Source of the DNA: Flavobacterium psychrophilum
Lineage (GTDB): Bacteria; Bacteroidota; Bacteroidia; Flavobacteriales; Flavobacteriaceae
DNA length: 25,472 bases
NCBI GenBank assembly: GCA_945866505.1
Contig: CAMBHH010000021.1
Span: 1 to 25,472 of the forward strand
Direction: 5' to 3'
Shown: piece after piece, positions 17,454 to 25,256 of the stretch
Numbering within the stretch: the stretch's first letter is position 1
Layout of the letters: each line of letters begins with the position of its first letter
The notes under the pieces: model-generated
Databases searched by the model: none
What the model was told of the DNA's origin: nothing
The model's input: the letters and a program-made list of their open reading frames with translations, nothing else
Translations under genes and position numbers: made by a program

Positions 17454-17813
17454 TCATGAAAATTTATCTGGATTATTCATCATATAATTTAACAACTTAC
17501 CAACTTCAAGACTTTTAGATGTTAACATTTCAAACTTAATAGTATCGATATAATTGCAGGCATGTGAATATTCAAGCCAAACCTGAGTTTCAGAATTTTC
17601 TGCGTGACTATCGGTTAATTTTGAATTAAAATGCTTCTCATATCTTCTTTTTCTTGTAGCTTCTGCTATATTAGCGGATACACTTATAGTAGATCGCCTA
17701 ATTTGATCTGTCAATGAGTATTTTTCTTCAGATGGAAAAATTTTTGAAATAGAAAAAATATCCATTGCTAGTTCAAATGATTTCTTATAAGCTAATAAAT
17801 CCTGAAATCTCAT
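17454..17813 (-). CDS. Four-helix-bundle protein (23S rRNA intervening-sequence / S23 family)
   Basis: 119 aa, soluble, all-helical. It begins MRFQDLLAYKKSFELAMDIF, matching the F-x-L-x-xW/YKKxxEL start of this family. It continues with FPSEEKYSLTDQIRRSTISVSANIAEAT, the diagnostic L--QIRR-S-S---NIAEG-type motif (here NIAEAT), then a Ser/Glu-rich ETQVWLEYSHACNY helix. Homologues are encoded in intervening sequences of bacterial 23S rRNA genes and as free-standing genes in Bacteroidota; the fold is shared with Avd, the accessory protein of diversity-generating retroelements. The biochemical role is unknown, though nucleic-acid binding is plausible. It is flanked on both sides by heptamer arrays (17413-17447 and 17857-17915) and lies between nadC and yihY on the same strand. 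Confidence 0.88.
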   Translation of the reverse strand: MRFQDLLAYKKSFELAMDIFSISKIFPSEEKYSLTDQIRRSTISVSANIAEATRKRRYEKHFNSKLTDSHAENSETQVWLEYSHACNYIDTIKFEMLTSKSLEVGKLLNYMMNNPDKFS

Positions 17814-17856
17814 ACTTATTATTTTAAATTCATTTTACATCTCCAAATTTCGCTAC

Positions 17857-17915
17857 CTGCAAACTGAAATCTGTAAAAGGAGAACTGCAAGCTGCGAACT
17901 GCGAACTGCCACCTG
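17857..17915 (-). repeat. Right CAG-NNNN heptamer array (inverted relative to the left array)
   Basis: On the plus strand CTG triplets occur at 17857, 17864, 17871, 17885, 17892, 17899, 17906 and 17913. That is eight of nine positions in an exact 7-nt register, with one degenerate unit at 17878. Read on the minus strand the units include CAGGTGG, CAGTTCG (twice), CAGCTTG, CAGATTT and CAGTTTG; the last two also occur in the left array. It ends 9 nt from the nadC stop codon. Confidence 0.8.
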
Positions 17916-17924
17916 CTATCTTAA

Positions 17925-18782
17925 CTAAAAAGCTTTCAAACTCAAATCCATATTGTAAATGGAATGCGTCAATGCTCCGGACGAAATATAGTCAACGCCA
18001 CATTCAGCATAGCTACGAATGGTATTTTCATTGATATTTCCAGAAGATTCTGTTTGGCATTTATCTCCAATCAAGGCAACTGCTTTTTTGGTATCTTCGA
18101 AATCGAGATTATCGATTAAGATTCTATAAATTCCATCACTTTTTAGAATTTCTTTGATTTCATCCAAATCTCTGGCCTCGACAATGATTTTTAAATCGAG
18201 ATTATTTTCTTTGAGATACGCTTTGGTTTTGTTGATTGCCAAGGTAATTCCGCCCGCAAAATCAATGTGGTTATCCTTGAGCATAATCATATCATACAAT
18301 GCAAAACGGTGGTTTTCGCCTCCGCCAATGGTCACTGCCCATTTTTCGCAAGCACGGAAACCGGGTGTTGTTTTTCGCGTATCCAGAATTTTTGTTTTTG
18401 TTCCTTTTAGAAAATCGACATAGCTTTTGGTTTTTGTGGCAATGGCACTCATTCGTTGCATCGAATTGAGCACGAGTCTTTCGGCTTTGAGAATGGATTG
18501 CGAACTTCCTGAAACATAAAAAACTACATCTCCGTATTGTACGGGAGTTCCATCTGTTAAAAATGTTTCTACTTTTAGGGTATTGTCAACATATTCAAAA
18601 ATCATTTTAGCGAAATCGACGCCTGCAATAATGCCTTTTTCCTTGACTATCAGTTTTGCTTTGCCTGTTGCCGAAGTTGGAATGCAAGCCAAAGAACTGT
18701 GATCACCCTCGCCTACATCCTCACGAATGGCATTCTGAATAATGAGTTGTAATTCGTTATTAAACTGCTTTTCGCTAATCAT
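17925..18782 (-). CDS. nadC: Nicotinate-nucleotide pyrophosphorylase (carboxylating)
   Basis: 285 aa type II phosphoribosyltransferase that turns quinolinate and PRPP into nicotinate mononucleotide, CO2 and pyrophosphate in de novo NAD synthesis. Motifs: REDVGEGDHSS near the N-terminus; LNSMQRMSAIATKTKSYV; the quinolinate-binding DTRKTTPGFR with the following EKWAVTIGGGENHRF; MLKDNHI; IIVEARDLDEI; and the C-terminal CGVDYISSGALTHS. Length is normal. It is the first gene of the minus-strand run leading to yihY and priA. The 107 nt upstream contain only imperfect -7 candidates. It is separated from the upstream menE unit by a strong terminator. Confidence 0.97.
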   Translation of the reverse strand: MISEKQFNNELQLIIQNAIREDVGEGDHSSLACIPTSATGKAKLIVKEKGIIAGVDFAKMIFEYVDNTLKVETFLTDGTPVQYGDVVFYVSGSSQSILKAERLVLNSMQRMSAIATKTKSYVDFLKGTKTKILDTRKTTPGFRACEKWAVTIGGGENHRFALYDMIMLKDNHIDFAGGITLAINKTKAYLKENNLDLKIIVEARDLDEIKEILKSDGIYRILIDNLDFEDTKKAVALIGDKCQTESSGNINENTIRSYAECGVDYISSGALTHSIYNMDLSLKAF

Positions 18783-18888
18783 TTTGGTATCAAATTTTAG
18801 AATGCTAAAGTATAATTTTATTTGCTCAATTGAAAATTTGACGGAAATTGTAGCTATAAAAAATTATGAAAGAGTAAAAAAATAAAAC

Positions 18889-18920
18889 AAAAAAAATCTC
18901 AAGGGTGTTGAGATTTTTTT
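18889..18920 (-). terminator. Intrinsic terminator downstream of menE
   Basis: A perfect 12-bp stem (18891-18902 with 18908-18919) around a 5-nt loop, with A and T runs on the two sides, so it could work in both directions. It lies 35 nt after the menE stop on the minus strand and isolates the nadC unit. Confidence 0.9.
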
Positions 18921-18954
18921 GTTTTATACATTTTTCTACTTTTCAGAATTAACT

Positions 18955-20019
18955 TTATGGCAAAACACTTTCGTTTCTCATTATCTTGCCAGTGGCAGTC
19001 TCTTGAAATTTAGGTATGAATACAATTTCCTTCGGTATTTCATATTTATTTAAAACATCAAAAATAGATTCTTCAATAGTCATTGGTTCTCCTTCAACAT
19101 AAAGCACAACTTTTTGACCAAGAGTTTCATCGTTTTGTCCAAAAATAAAATAACGTCTTGGAATTCGGGTTGATAATTTATCCTCAATTTGTTCCGGCAT
19201 CAATTTAATTCCAGCGCTGTTGATGACATTGTCATATCTTCCTTCCCAAATAAATTGAGTGTCCGAAATTAACTCTACGATGTCATTTGTAATGATTGGG
19301 TCTTTGCTAATGTTTTTGGCTTTAATAACCAAACATTCTCTCTCGTCTTTAAAAACAGAAACGTTTGGCAAAACACTAAAGGCTTTGGCTCCAATTCTTT
19401 TCGCTGCAATATGGGTTATGGTTTCGGTCATACCATAGGTTTCATAGATTTCCATTGGCAATTTTACCAATTCTTTTTCTAAAGCTTTGTGAATCGTTAC
19501 ACCACCTATAATCAATTTTTTTATTCGTTTCTTCTTCAGTTTTGCAATTGAGTTCTTGGCCTGCAGTGGCACCATAGCACAAAAATCAAAACTTTCGTCC
19601 ATTTTGGCTAGTGGGTTTGATGTTGGTTCCACAAATTTCATATCCAATCCCAAAATAAAGGAACGGACCCACATCATTTTTCCTGCAACATAATTGGTAG
19701 GCAAACAATGTAGCATCGTGTTTCCAGGTTCTAATCCAAAATAATCTCCTGTTGCCAAAGCCGACTCTAACATGACTTGTTTTTCGATTCTGATAATTTT
19801 TGGAATTCCGGTAGTCCCAGAGGTACTCAATTCAATATAGGATTTCTCGTCGAACCAATCTAGTAAGAAAGTACCAATATGTTGTTCAAAAGGTCTTCCT
19901 TCTTTTATAAAACAATAGGCTACATAAAACATTTCTTCGCGAGAAATGTGGATTCCATTCAATTTAAAACGATTGTGAATGTTTTTATAGGTTATTTGAC
20001 GCATTGTATTTTCTTTCAT
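18955..20019 (-). CDS. menE: o-Succinylbenzoate-CoA ligase-like AMP-binding enzyme
   Basis: 354 aa adenylate-forming enzyme. Core motifs: STSGTTGIPKII (the phosphate-binding A3 loop), IYETYGMTETITH (A5), GRYDNVINSAGIKLMPEQIE (A8 hinge), and the catalytic C-terminal Lys345 in ATGKIMR (A10). It is about 100 residues shorter than E. coli MenE (about 450 aa), lacking much of the N-terminal lobe, which is usual for the Bacteroidota MenE type. It would activate o-succinylbenzoate with ATP and CoA in menaquinone synthesis. No other men gene is in the window, so the substrate is assigned by similarity only. The start could be ATG 20019 or the in-frame ATG at 20004. It lies 6 nt after the CPBP protease gene. 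Confidence 0.82.
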   Translation of the reverse strand: MKENTMRQITYKNIHNRFKLNGIHISREEMFYVAYCFIKEGRPFEQHIGTFLLDWFDEKSYIELSTSGTTGIPKIIRIEKQVMLESALATGDYFGLEPGNTMLHCLPTNYVAGKMMWVRSFILGLDMKFVEPTSNPLAKMDESFDFCAMVPLQAKNSIAKLKKKRIKKLIIGGVTIHKALEKELVKLPMEIYETYGMTETITHIAAKRIGAKAFSVLPNVSVFKDERECLVIKAKNISKDPIITNDIVELISDTQFIWEGRYDNVINSAGIKLMPEQIEDKLSTRIPRRYFIFGQNDETLGQKVVLYVEGEPMTIEESIFDVLNKYEIPKEIVFIPKFQETATGKIMRNESVLP

Positions 20020-20025
20020 GATTTG

Positions 20026-20934
20026 TTAATTTGGAGGTAGAACTTTACCTGTAAGTTTTGATGACCAATCCTTCCAATTGTATCTTTTTGCAAATATATA
20101 TAAGATTATCGGATACACAATTGCAATTGAAATTATCATTTCATATAATACATCAGCTGGATTTTCGACGCCAGAATATTTAAAAACCGCATCAGTATGA
20201 ATTGCAGAATAATCGGAAGTAATTAATAAAGCAGCCATCATATTATTTCCAAGATGAAAACCTAACGCCAGTTCCAAACTTTCGTCCATTAATGTAATAA
20301 TTCCTAGCAATAATCCAGTTCCAATGTAGAATACCATAACCCCATAACCTATTTTAGCCACTTCGGGATTAGCGCCGTGAAACAATCCAAAAATTATTGA
20401 CGTAAAAGCTAAAGGAAACCACCTATTTTTTACAATAATACCTATTTGCTGCATCAAATACCCTCTAAATAAATATTCCTCAAGTCCGATTTGACAAGGA
20501 AAAAACAGAACGCTAACAATAAATAAAACACCAAATTTCAACGGATTAAAATTCCATATAATATTCGAATTGTCGTTAAAATAAGTGACTACAAATACCA
20601 TAATTGTTAGCAAAACAATTAATGAAAATGAGAAAATAATTCTTTTGTAATCTACTTTAGTTCTTATAGTTGTAAGCGAAATAATGCTTCTTTCATGCAA
20701 ATTACTAACCAGCAAAAACAACAATCCCAACAAAAAAACAAAAGGTGACAAATTAATTATTAGTGACCAATTATTTGATATTTCGTTCATAGATCTATAA
20801 ACAGCATCCATCTGTTCTGCTGACATCATAAAATAGGCAACAAAATTGGCAAGGAAAATTCCTGCTGTCATAAGGGTGGTAATCAAAAATCGCCACCAGT
20901 CATTCTTTCCTTTATATGCTTGTTCTATAAACAT
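20026..20934 (-). CDS. CPBP-family intramembrane metalloprotease
   Basis: 302 aa membrane protein with about eight hydrophobic segments. The three catalytic motifs of the CAAX-protease/bacteriocin-processing (CPBP) family are intact: EEYLFR (Glu152, Glu153, Arg157), FGLFHG (His186) and FHLGNN (His227, Asn231). The substrate is unknown; members process prenylated proteins in eukaryotes and peptides or immunity factors in bacteria. Its long first part holds a 40-residue extracytoplasmic-looking loop (MMSAEQMDAVYRSMNE). It is probably first in a two-gene unit with menE, only 6 nt downstream. A weak promoter-like TAATTTCG lies at 20981-20988. Confidence 0.88.
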   Translation of the reverse strand: MFIEQAYKGKNDWWRFLITTLMTAGIFLANFVAYFMMSAEQMDAVYRSMNEISNNWSLIINLSPFVFLLGLLFLLVSNLHERSIISLTTIRTKVDYKRIIFSFSLIVLLTIMVFVVTYFNDNSNIIWNFNPLKFGVLFIVSVLFFPCQIGLEEYLFRGYLMQQIGIIVKNRWFPLAFTSIIFGLFHGANPEVAKIGYGVMVFYIGTGLLLGIITLMDESLELALGFHLGNNMMAALLITSDYSAIHTDAVFKYSGVENPADVLYEMIISIAIVYPIILYIFAKRYNWKDWSSKLTGKVLPPN

Positions 20935-21041
20935 TTATAAAATAGAAGTGATTATAAAATTGAATCTACAATTGTCAGCCCGAAATTAATCTAATTTTAC
21001 GTTTTTTTACCAACTTTGCAAAAAAATTAACAACAAATACG

Positions 21042-21386
21042 ATGATTCAAATATATCATAATTCCCGTTGCGGAAAATCAAGAGAATGTCTTGCTTTTTT
21101 GGAAGATTCTGGTCAACAATTTAAAGTTGTCAAATATCTTGACGAAATACCCTCGTTTGAGGAATTGAAGTCTATCATCAAAAAATTAAATATAAAGCCG
21201 ATTGAATTAGTACGTCAAAAAGAAAAAATCTGGATCGAAAAATACAAAAACGCAATAATATCTGATGATGAAATTATTCAAGCTATGATCACGAATCCCA
21301 TTCTAATCGAAAGACCTATTGTCATTAAAGGGAACAAAGCTGTTATAGCACGACCTTGGGCAAAAGCAATAACTATTATTTTGTAG
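21042..21386 (+). CDS. ArsC/Spx-family thioredoxin-like reductase
   Basis: 114 aa protein of the glutaredoxin-dependent arsenate reductase (ArsC/YfgD) group. The active site is HNSRCGKSR with nucleophilic Cys10. The anion-binding arginines of ArsC appear as Arg58, Arg91 (ERPIV) and Arg104 (ARPW). Thus it could reduce arsenate, but there is no arsenite exporter or ArsR regulator nearby, and many chromosomal ArsC-like proteins have no proven arsenate role. It is a single gene, diverging from the CPBP gene with a 107 nt gap and followed by the promoter of the next receptor. Confidence 0.87.
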   Translation: MIQIYHNSRCGKSRECLAFLEDSGQQFKVVKYLDEIPSFEELKSIIKKLNIKPIELVRQKEKIWIEKYKNAIISDDEIIQAMITNPILIERPIVIKGNKAVIARPWAKAITIIL

Positions 21387-21413
21387 TCATTAATATTAAC
21401 AAACCTTTGTGAT

Positions 21414-21441
21414 TTGTAACTTAAACCATATCCTATTTTTG
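21414..21441 (+). promoter_or_regulatory. Promoter of the second TonB-dependent receptor gene
   Basis: -7 element TATTTTTG (21434-21441) is a perfect TAnnTTTG, with TTG (21414-21416, in TTTG) 17 nt upstream. The leader to the ATG at 21472 is about 25 nt. Confidence 0.7.
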
Positions 21442-21471
21442 CATTCTAATTAAAATACAAAAACACCCTTG

Positions 21472-23925
21472 ATGAAAAACCTTAAATTTATTTTAATTTT
21501 ACTATCGATATTGACTTCAATAAATAACTATTCTCAAAATAATTATTCCCAACAAACACCTCAGGTTGCAAAAATAAAAATCAAAGGAACAGTCATCGAA
21601 AAGACGAGCAAACAACCTCTCGAATATGCCACAATTACTTTTACAAATGAAACATCTACCAAAGCCATTGCAGGAGGAATTACCAATTCTAAAGGAGAAT
21701 TTAATATTGATATCACTCCAGGAGTGTACGATATAAAGATTGAATTTATTTCTTTTACACCGATAACTATTAAGGACCGCAAACTTTTAGAAAAGACAAA
21801 TTTAGGAGAAATTGCTTTAGTAGAAGATGCCGCTCAACTGAGTGAAGTGGTGGTCCGTGCCGAGAAAACAACAGTCGAAATTAAACTGGACAAGAAAGTG
21901 TACAGTGTAGGAAATGACCTGATGGTAAAGGGAGGAACAGTAAGCGATGTTTTAGACAATATACCCTCAGTTTCTGTAAGTGCTGAGGGAGCAATAGCTT
22001 TAAGAGGAAATGAAAACGTTACCATTTTTATAGACGGAAAACCATCAAATGCTATCAATATTAATGAAGCCCTGAAATTAATTTCAGCTGATGCCATCGA
22101 CAAAGTTGAAGTAATTACTAATCCCTCAGCGAGATATGATGCTGAAGGTGGCGCAGGAATATTAAATATTGTTTTAAAAAAAGGGAAAAACCAAGGATTA
22201 AATGGAACTTTTATTGGCGCAACCGGATATCCTGAAAATAATAGTATTAGCGGAACATTAAATTTTAAGTCAAAAAATTATAATTTATTCACTAATCAAG
22301 GTCTGGCTAAAAGATTGAATCTAGGACGATCACTGACTGAAACTAATTATTTAAACCCAAGTCCCACAAGACCTCAATACATAGAAGAGACCAGAAATAA
22401 TAGAGAATTTAACAAAAACTATAATGGGAATTTAGGTATCGAATTATTTCTAAATGAATCTACCACCTGGACTAATTCTGTAAACTATAGAAAAAGCAAC
22501 GAAGAAAATCAAGATAATGTAAATTTTGATAATCAATATGCAAACGCTTCATTAAACGATAATCGAACAAGGGTAAGTAAACAAGAAGGCGCTGATGATG
22601 CTGTAGAATTTAAATCTAGTTTACAAAAAAAATTCAAGAAAGACGGGCATAAATTAGATGTCGATGTGCAAATTTCTAGCAGTAACGAAAACGAAGTATC
22701 CAATATTTCCGATAGCCAGAATGGCAATGATATTACCCTAAACGATCAAAAACAAAACAGAGAACTATTCCAATTAGATTATGTTTTACCAATAGGCAAA
22801 GGAGGTCAGTTTGAAGCAGGTTATCGTGGAAGTTTCACCAATCAATTGAGCGATGTAACCGTTTTTAACAATGGCATAGTCAATAACGATTTTACCAATA
22901 AATTAGAATACATCGAAGATGTAAATGCTCTGTATACACAATATGGACTTAAAGTAAATAAATTCTCTTATTTGATGGGACTTCGTTGGGAAGATACTAA
23001 TGTCAATGTAAACGAATATATTACAAGCGATTTTAACACAAAAAAATACAACAACTTCTTTCCAAGCGCTTTTGTAACATACGAAGTTTCAAAAGAAAGC
23101 AGTCTATCGCTTAATTATAGCCGAAGAATTAGTCGACCAAGAGGAAGGTTAATTAATCCTTTTAGTAATTATTCAAGCAATATTAATATTTTTCTGGGAA
23201 ACCCAGACTTAGATCCAGCAATGACAGATGCGTTTGATTTTGGATACCTTAGAAAATGGAATAAAATAACACTAAGTTCTTCGGTTTATGCAAATAGGAC
23301 TACCGATGTATTTCTTTTTGTTCGCCTTGAATCTGGCGAGTTTGTGAATGGAATTCCTATAATCATTACAACACCTATAAATGTAGCCGAAGAAATAAGA
23401 ACAGGATTCGAATTCACTTTAAATTTCTCGCCATACAAATGGTGGAAACTAAATACAAATTTCAATTTTTTTAATGCTACAACCGATGGAGATTATACTT
23501 ACACCGATTTTAACAATCAAGTAGTTACTCAAAATTTTGACAATAATGCTTCTTCTTGGACAGCAAGATTAAATTCTAAAATTACTTTACCGGCAAAAAT
23601 AGATTGGCAAACGAATATGAATTATTATGGAGATCAAAAAACTGCTCAAGGAAAATTTTTGGGTATTTTTGCTATGAATCTTGGCTTTAGTAAAGATGTA
23701 TTAAAAGACAAAGCTTCTGTTTCCTTCAATATTAATGACGTTTTTAACTCTAGGCTAATGAAAATGGAAACGCTTATCCCAGGTTTAATCCAATCTTACA
23801 GTGAAAGACAACGAACGCAAAGACAATTTACATTGGCTTTTACTTATAGATTGAACAAATCTAAAAACGAAAGAGAAAGACAACAAAAAAGAGATGAAGA
23901 TGGTGGTGGTGATTTCCAAGGGTAA
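21472..23925 (+). CDS. TonB-dependent receptor-like outer membrane beta-barrel protein
   Basis: 817 aa from ATG 21472; a TTG one codon earlier is less likely. Order: signal peptide (MKNLKFILILLSILTSINNYSQ); carboxypeptidase-regulatory-like domain (about 35-115, KIKGTVIEKTSKQPLEYATI to GEIALV); a TonB plug with SDVLDNIPSVSVSAEGAIALRG, VTIFIDGKPS and ITNPSARYDAEGGAGILNIVLKKG; then the barrel family common in Bacteroidota, with YEVSKESSLSLNYSRRISRP and NPDLDPAMTDAFD. After the last strand (FTLAFTYRLN) comes a charged tail (KSKNERERQQKRDEDGGG-) instead of a terminal aromatic. The ligand is unknown. It is a single-gene unit with its own promoter and terminator. Confidence 0.9.
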   Translation: MKNLKFILILLSILTSINNYSQNNYSQQTPQVAKIKIKGTVIEKTSKQPLEYATITFTNETSTKAIAGGITNSKGEFNIDITPGVYDIKIEFISFTPITIKDRKLLEKTNLGEIALVEDAAQLSEVVVRAEKTTVEIKLDKKVYSVGNDLMVKGGTVSDVLDNIPSVSVSAEGAIALRGNENVTIFIDGKPSNAININEALKLISADAIDKVEVITNPSARYDAEGGAGILNIVLKKGKNQGLNGTFIGATGYPENNSISGTLNFKSKNYNLFTNQGLAKRLNLGRSLTETNYLNPSPTRPQYIEETRNNREFNKNYNGNLGIELFLNESTTWTNSVNYRKSNEENQDNVNFDNQYANASLNDNRTRVSKQEGADDAVEFKSSLQKKFKKDGHKLDVDVQISSSNENEVSNISDSQNGNDITLNDQKQNRELFQLDYVLPIGKGGQFEAGYRGSFTNQLSDVTVFNNGIVNNDFTNKLEYIEDVNALYTQYGLKVNKFSYLMGLRWEDTNVNVNEYITSDFNTKKYNNFFPSAFVTYEVSKESSLSLNYSRRISRPRGRLINPFSNYSSNINIFLGNPDLDPAMTDAFDFGYLRKWNKITLSSSVYANRTTDVFLFVRLESGEFVNGIPIIITTPINVAEEIRTGFEFTLNFSPYKWWKLNTNFNFFNATTDGDYTYTDFNNQVVTQNFDNNASSWTARLNSKITLPAKIDWQTNMNYYGDQKTAQGKFLGIFAMNLGFSKDVLKDKASVSFNINDVFNSRLMKMETLIPGLIQSYSERQRTQRQFTLAFTYRLNKSKNERERQQKRDEDGGGDFQG

Positions 23926-23952
23926 TTAATACAATAACAAAATCTATTTTAA

Positions 23953-23990
23953 AAAAGACTTATGAGGCGTCAAAACTTTATAAGTCTTTT
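23953..23990 (+). terminator. Intrinsic terminator of the second receptor gene
   Basis: Perfect 11-bp stem AAAAGACTTAT (23953-23963) with ATAAGTCTTTT (23980-23990), a 16-nt loop, and a T-rich 3' side. It lies 28 nt after the stop codon. Confidence 0.8.
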
Positions 23991-24078
23991 GTTTTAATTA
24001 TCATCGTCGGAGTATATCATTGATTCAAATGAAACACTATCTTAGCTTCATATTTATTAAATCCAATACTTTATAATT

Positions 24079-25218
24079 ATGACAAATGTATTAGTTTTAG
24101 GAGCTGGAATGGTCGGTAGCGCAATAGCTGCTGATTTATCAAAAAAACATAACGTAACCTTAGCCGATTTAAGTATTCAACGACTTTCTTTTGTTAAGGA
24201 AAAGCATCCGATAATTGAAATTTTACAAGTCGATGTTTGCGATACTAAAAAGCTTCAATCGGTTCTTGCCGATTTTGATTTTGTGGTTTGTGCAGTTCCA
24301 GGATTTCTGGGTTTCAACACAATAAAAACTATTATTGAAGCAGGAAAAAATGTGGTGGATATTTCCTTTTTTCCTGAAAATGCGCTCGAATTAGATGCTT
24401 TGGCAAAAGCCAAAGGAGTAACTGCCATAGTGGATTGCGGCGTTGCACCTGGAATGCACAATATTATCTTGGGTTATTACAACGAAAAACTAAAACTGAC
24501 CGATTTTGAAACCTTAGTCGGTGGTTTACCAAAAGTTAAAAAATGGCCTTTTAATTATAAAGCACCTTTTTCACCAATAGATGTAATCGAAGAATATACG
24601 CGTCCCGCTCGCTTTGTCGAAAACGGAAATATCGTAATCCGCGAAGCATTAACCGACTGCGAATTGGTGGAATTTGATAAAGTGGGAACCTTAGAATCTT
24701 TTAATTCTGATGGCTTACGCTCTATTTTATTTACGATGCCACATATTAAGAATATGAAGGAAAAAACATTGCGATATCCTGGTCACGTCGAATATGTGAG
24801 AGTTTTGAAAGACAGCGGATTCTTTAGCGAAAACAAAATAGTGATAAATGGAACCCAAATTTCGCCACTAGATTTTACCAGCAAAATTCTTTTCAACGAA
24901 TGGAAATTAGGCGAAACCGAAGAGGAATTAACCGTAATGCGCGTCACGTTAAAAGGAGAAAATAAAAACGGTCAAATTGAAGAAGTAGTCTATAATTTAT
25001 ACGACGAATATTGCCCAGAAACACAAACTTCCTCGATGGCGCGAACTACCGGATATACTGCAACAGCTGTCGCTTCCCTGTTTTTAGAAGGTTTATTTAC
25101 AGAAAAAGGTGTTTTCCCACCTGAATTAATTGGGAAATACGAAACTTGCTTTGAATACATTCTGAATTATTTGGAAGAACGAAATGTGAACTACATAAAA
25201 ACACAAGCTATTCTTTAA
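24079..25218 (+). CDS. Saccharopine dehydrogenase-like oxidoreductase
   Basis: 379 aa. The N-terminal Rossmann fold binds NAD(P): VLVLGAGMVGSAIA (about 4-17), then the acidic strand end TLADLS, and DFVVCAVPGFLG. The middle and C-terminal part match the saccharopine dehydrogenase C-terminal domain: DCGVAPGMHNIILG, GGLPK-, DGLRSI, TLRYPGHVEYV and SSMARTTGYTATAVA. Relatives include lysine 6-dehydrogenases, saccharopine reductases and carboxynorspermidine synthase. I cannot choose between them by eye; the YPGHVE and GGLPK motifs are shared by several. It is probably a lysine or polyamine metabolic enzyme in the cytoplasm. It starts 88 nt after the receptor terminator and precedes the GldL-like gene by 38 nt. 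Confidence 0.85.
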   Translation: MTNVLVLGAGMVGSAIAADLSKKHNVTLADLSIQRLSFVKEKHPIIEILQVDVCDTKKLQSVLADFDFVVCAVPGFLGFNTIKTIIEAGKNVVDISFFPENALELDALAKAKGVTAIVDCGVAPGMHNIILGYYNEKLKLTDFETLVGGLPKVKKWPFNYKAPFSPIDVIEEYTRPARFVENGNIVIREALTDCELVEFDKVGTLESFNSDGLRSILFTMPHIKNMKEKTLRYPGHVEYVRVLKDSGFFSENKIVINGTQISPLDFTSKILFNEWKLGETEEELTVMRVTLKGENKNGQIEEVVYNLYDEYCPETQTSSMARTTGYTATAVASLFLEGLFTEKGVFPPELIGKYETCFEYILNYLEERNVNYIKTQAIL

Positions 25219-25256
25219 TTCCAAATTTAATATCTTAGCAACATAATTATTTTCGA

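Larger units (their letters stand above)
17413..17915. mobile_element. Candidate repeat-bounded cassette carrying a four-helix-bundle gene
   Basis: About 503 bp between nadC and yihY consists of a left heptamer array, one small gene and a right heptamer array in inverted orientation. The outermost 9 bp are a perfect inverted repeat (AGGTGGCAG / CTGCCACCT). Proteins of this gene's family are also carried by intervening sequences inside 23S rRNA genes, which likewise have inverted-repeat ends. I see no transposase and no target-site duplication, so movement is inferred, not shown. It might instead be a repeat-rich intergenic region with a resident gene. Confidence 0.45.

Noticed and set aside
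17454..17813. A diversity-generating retroelement (gene similar to Avd)
   Set aside because: No reverse transcriptase, template repeat or variable repeat is in the window; the protein fits the wider S23/IVP family.
17413..17915. CRISPR array in the heptamer regions
   Set aside because: The units are 7 nt and contiguous with no spacers of uniform length, and no cas genes are present.
17400..17930. Target-site duplication flanking the heptamer cassette
   Set aside because: The bases just outside the 9-bp inverted repeats (left ...TTTCTTT, right GCTATCT...) show no matching direct repeat.
20981..21018. Promoters for the CPBP gene (TAATTTCG at 20981-20988) and for the ArsC-like gene (CAACTTTG at 21011-21018)
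   Set aside because: Each differs from TAnnTTTG at one base. The first has a TTG at 22 nt spacing and remains possible; the second lacks a correctly spaced TTG. Neither is strong enough to list.
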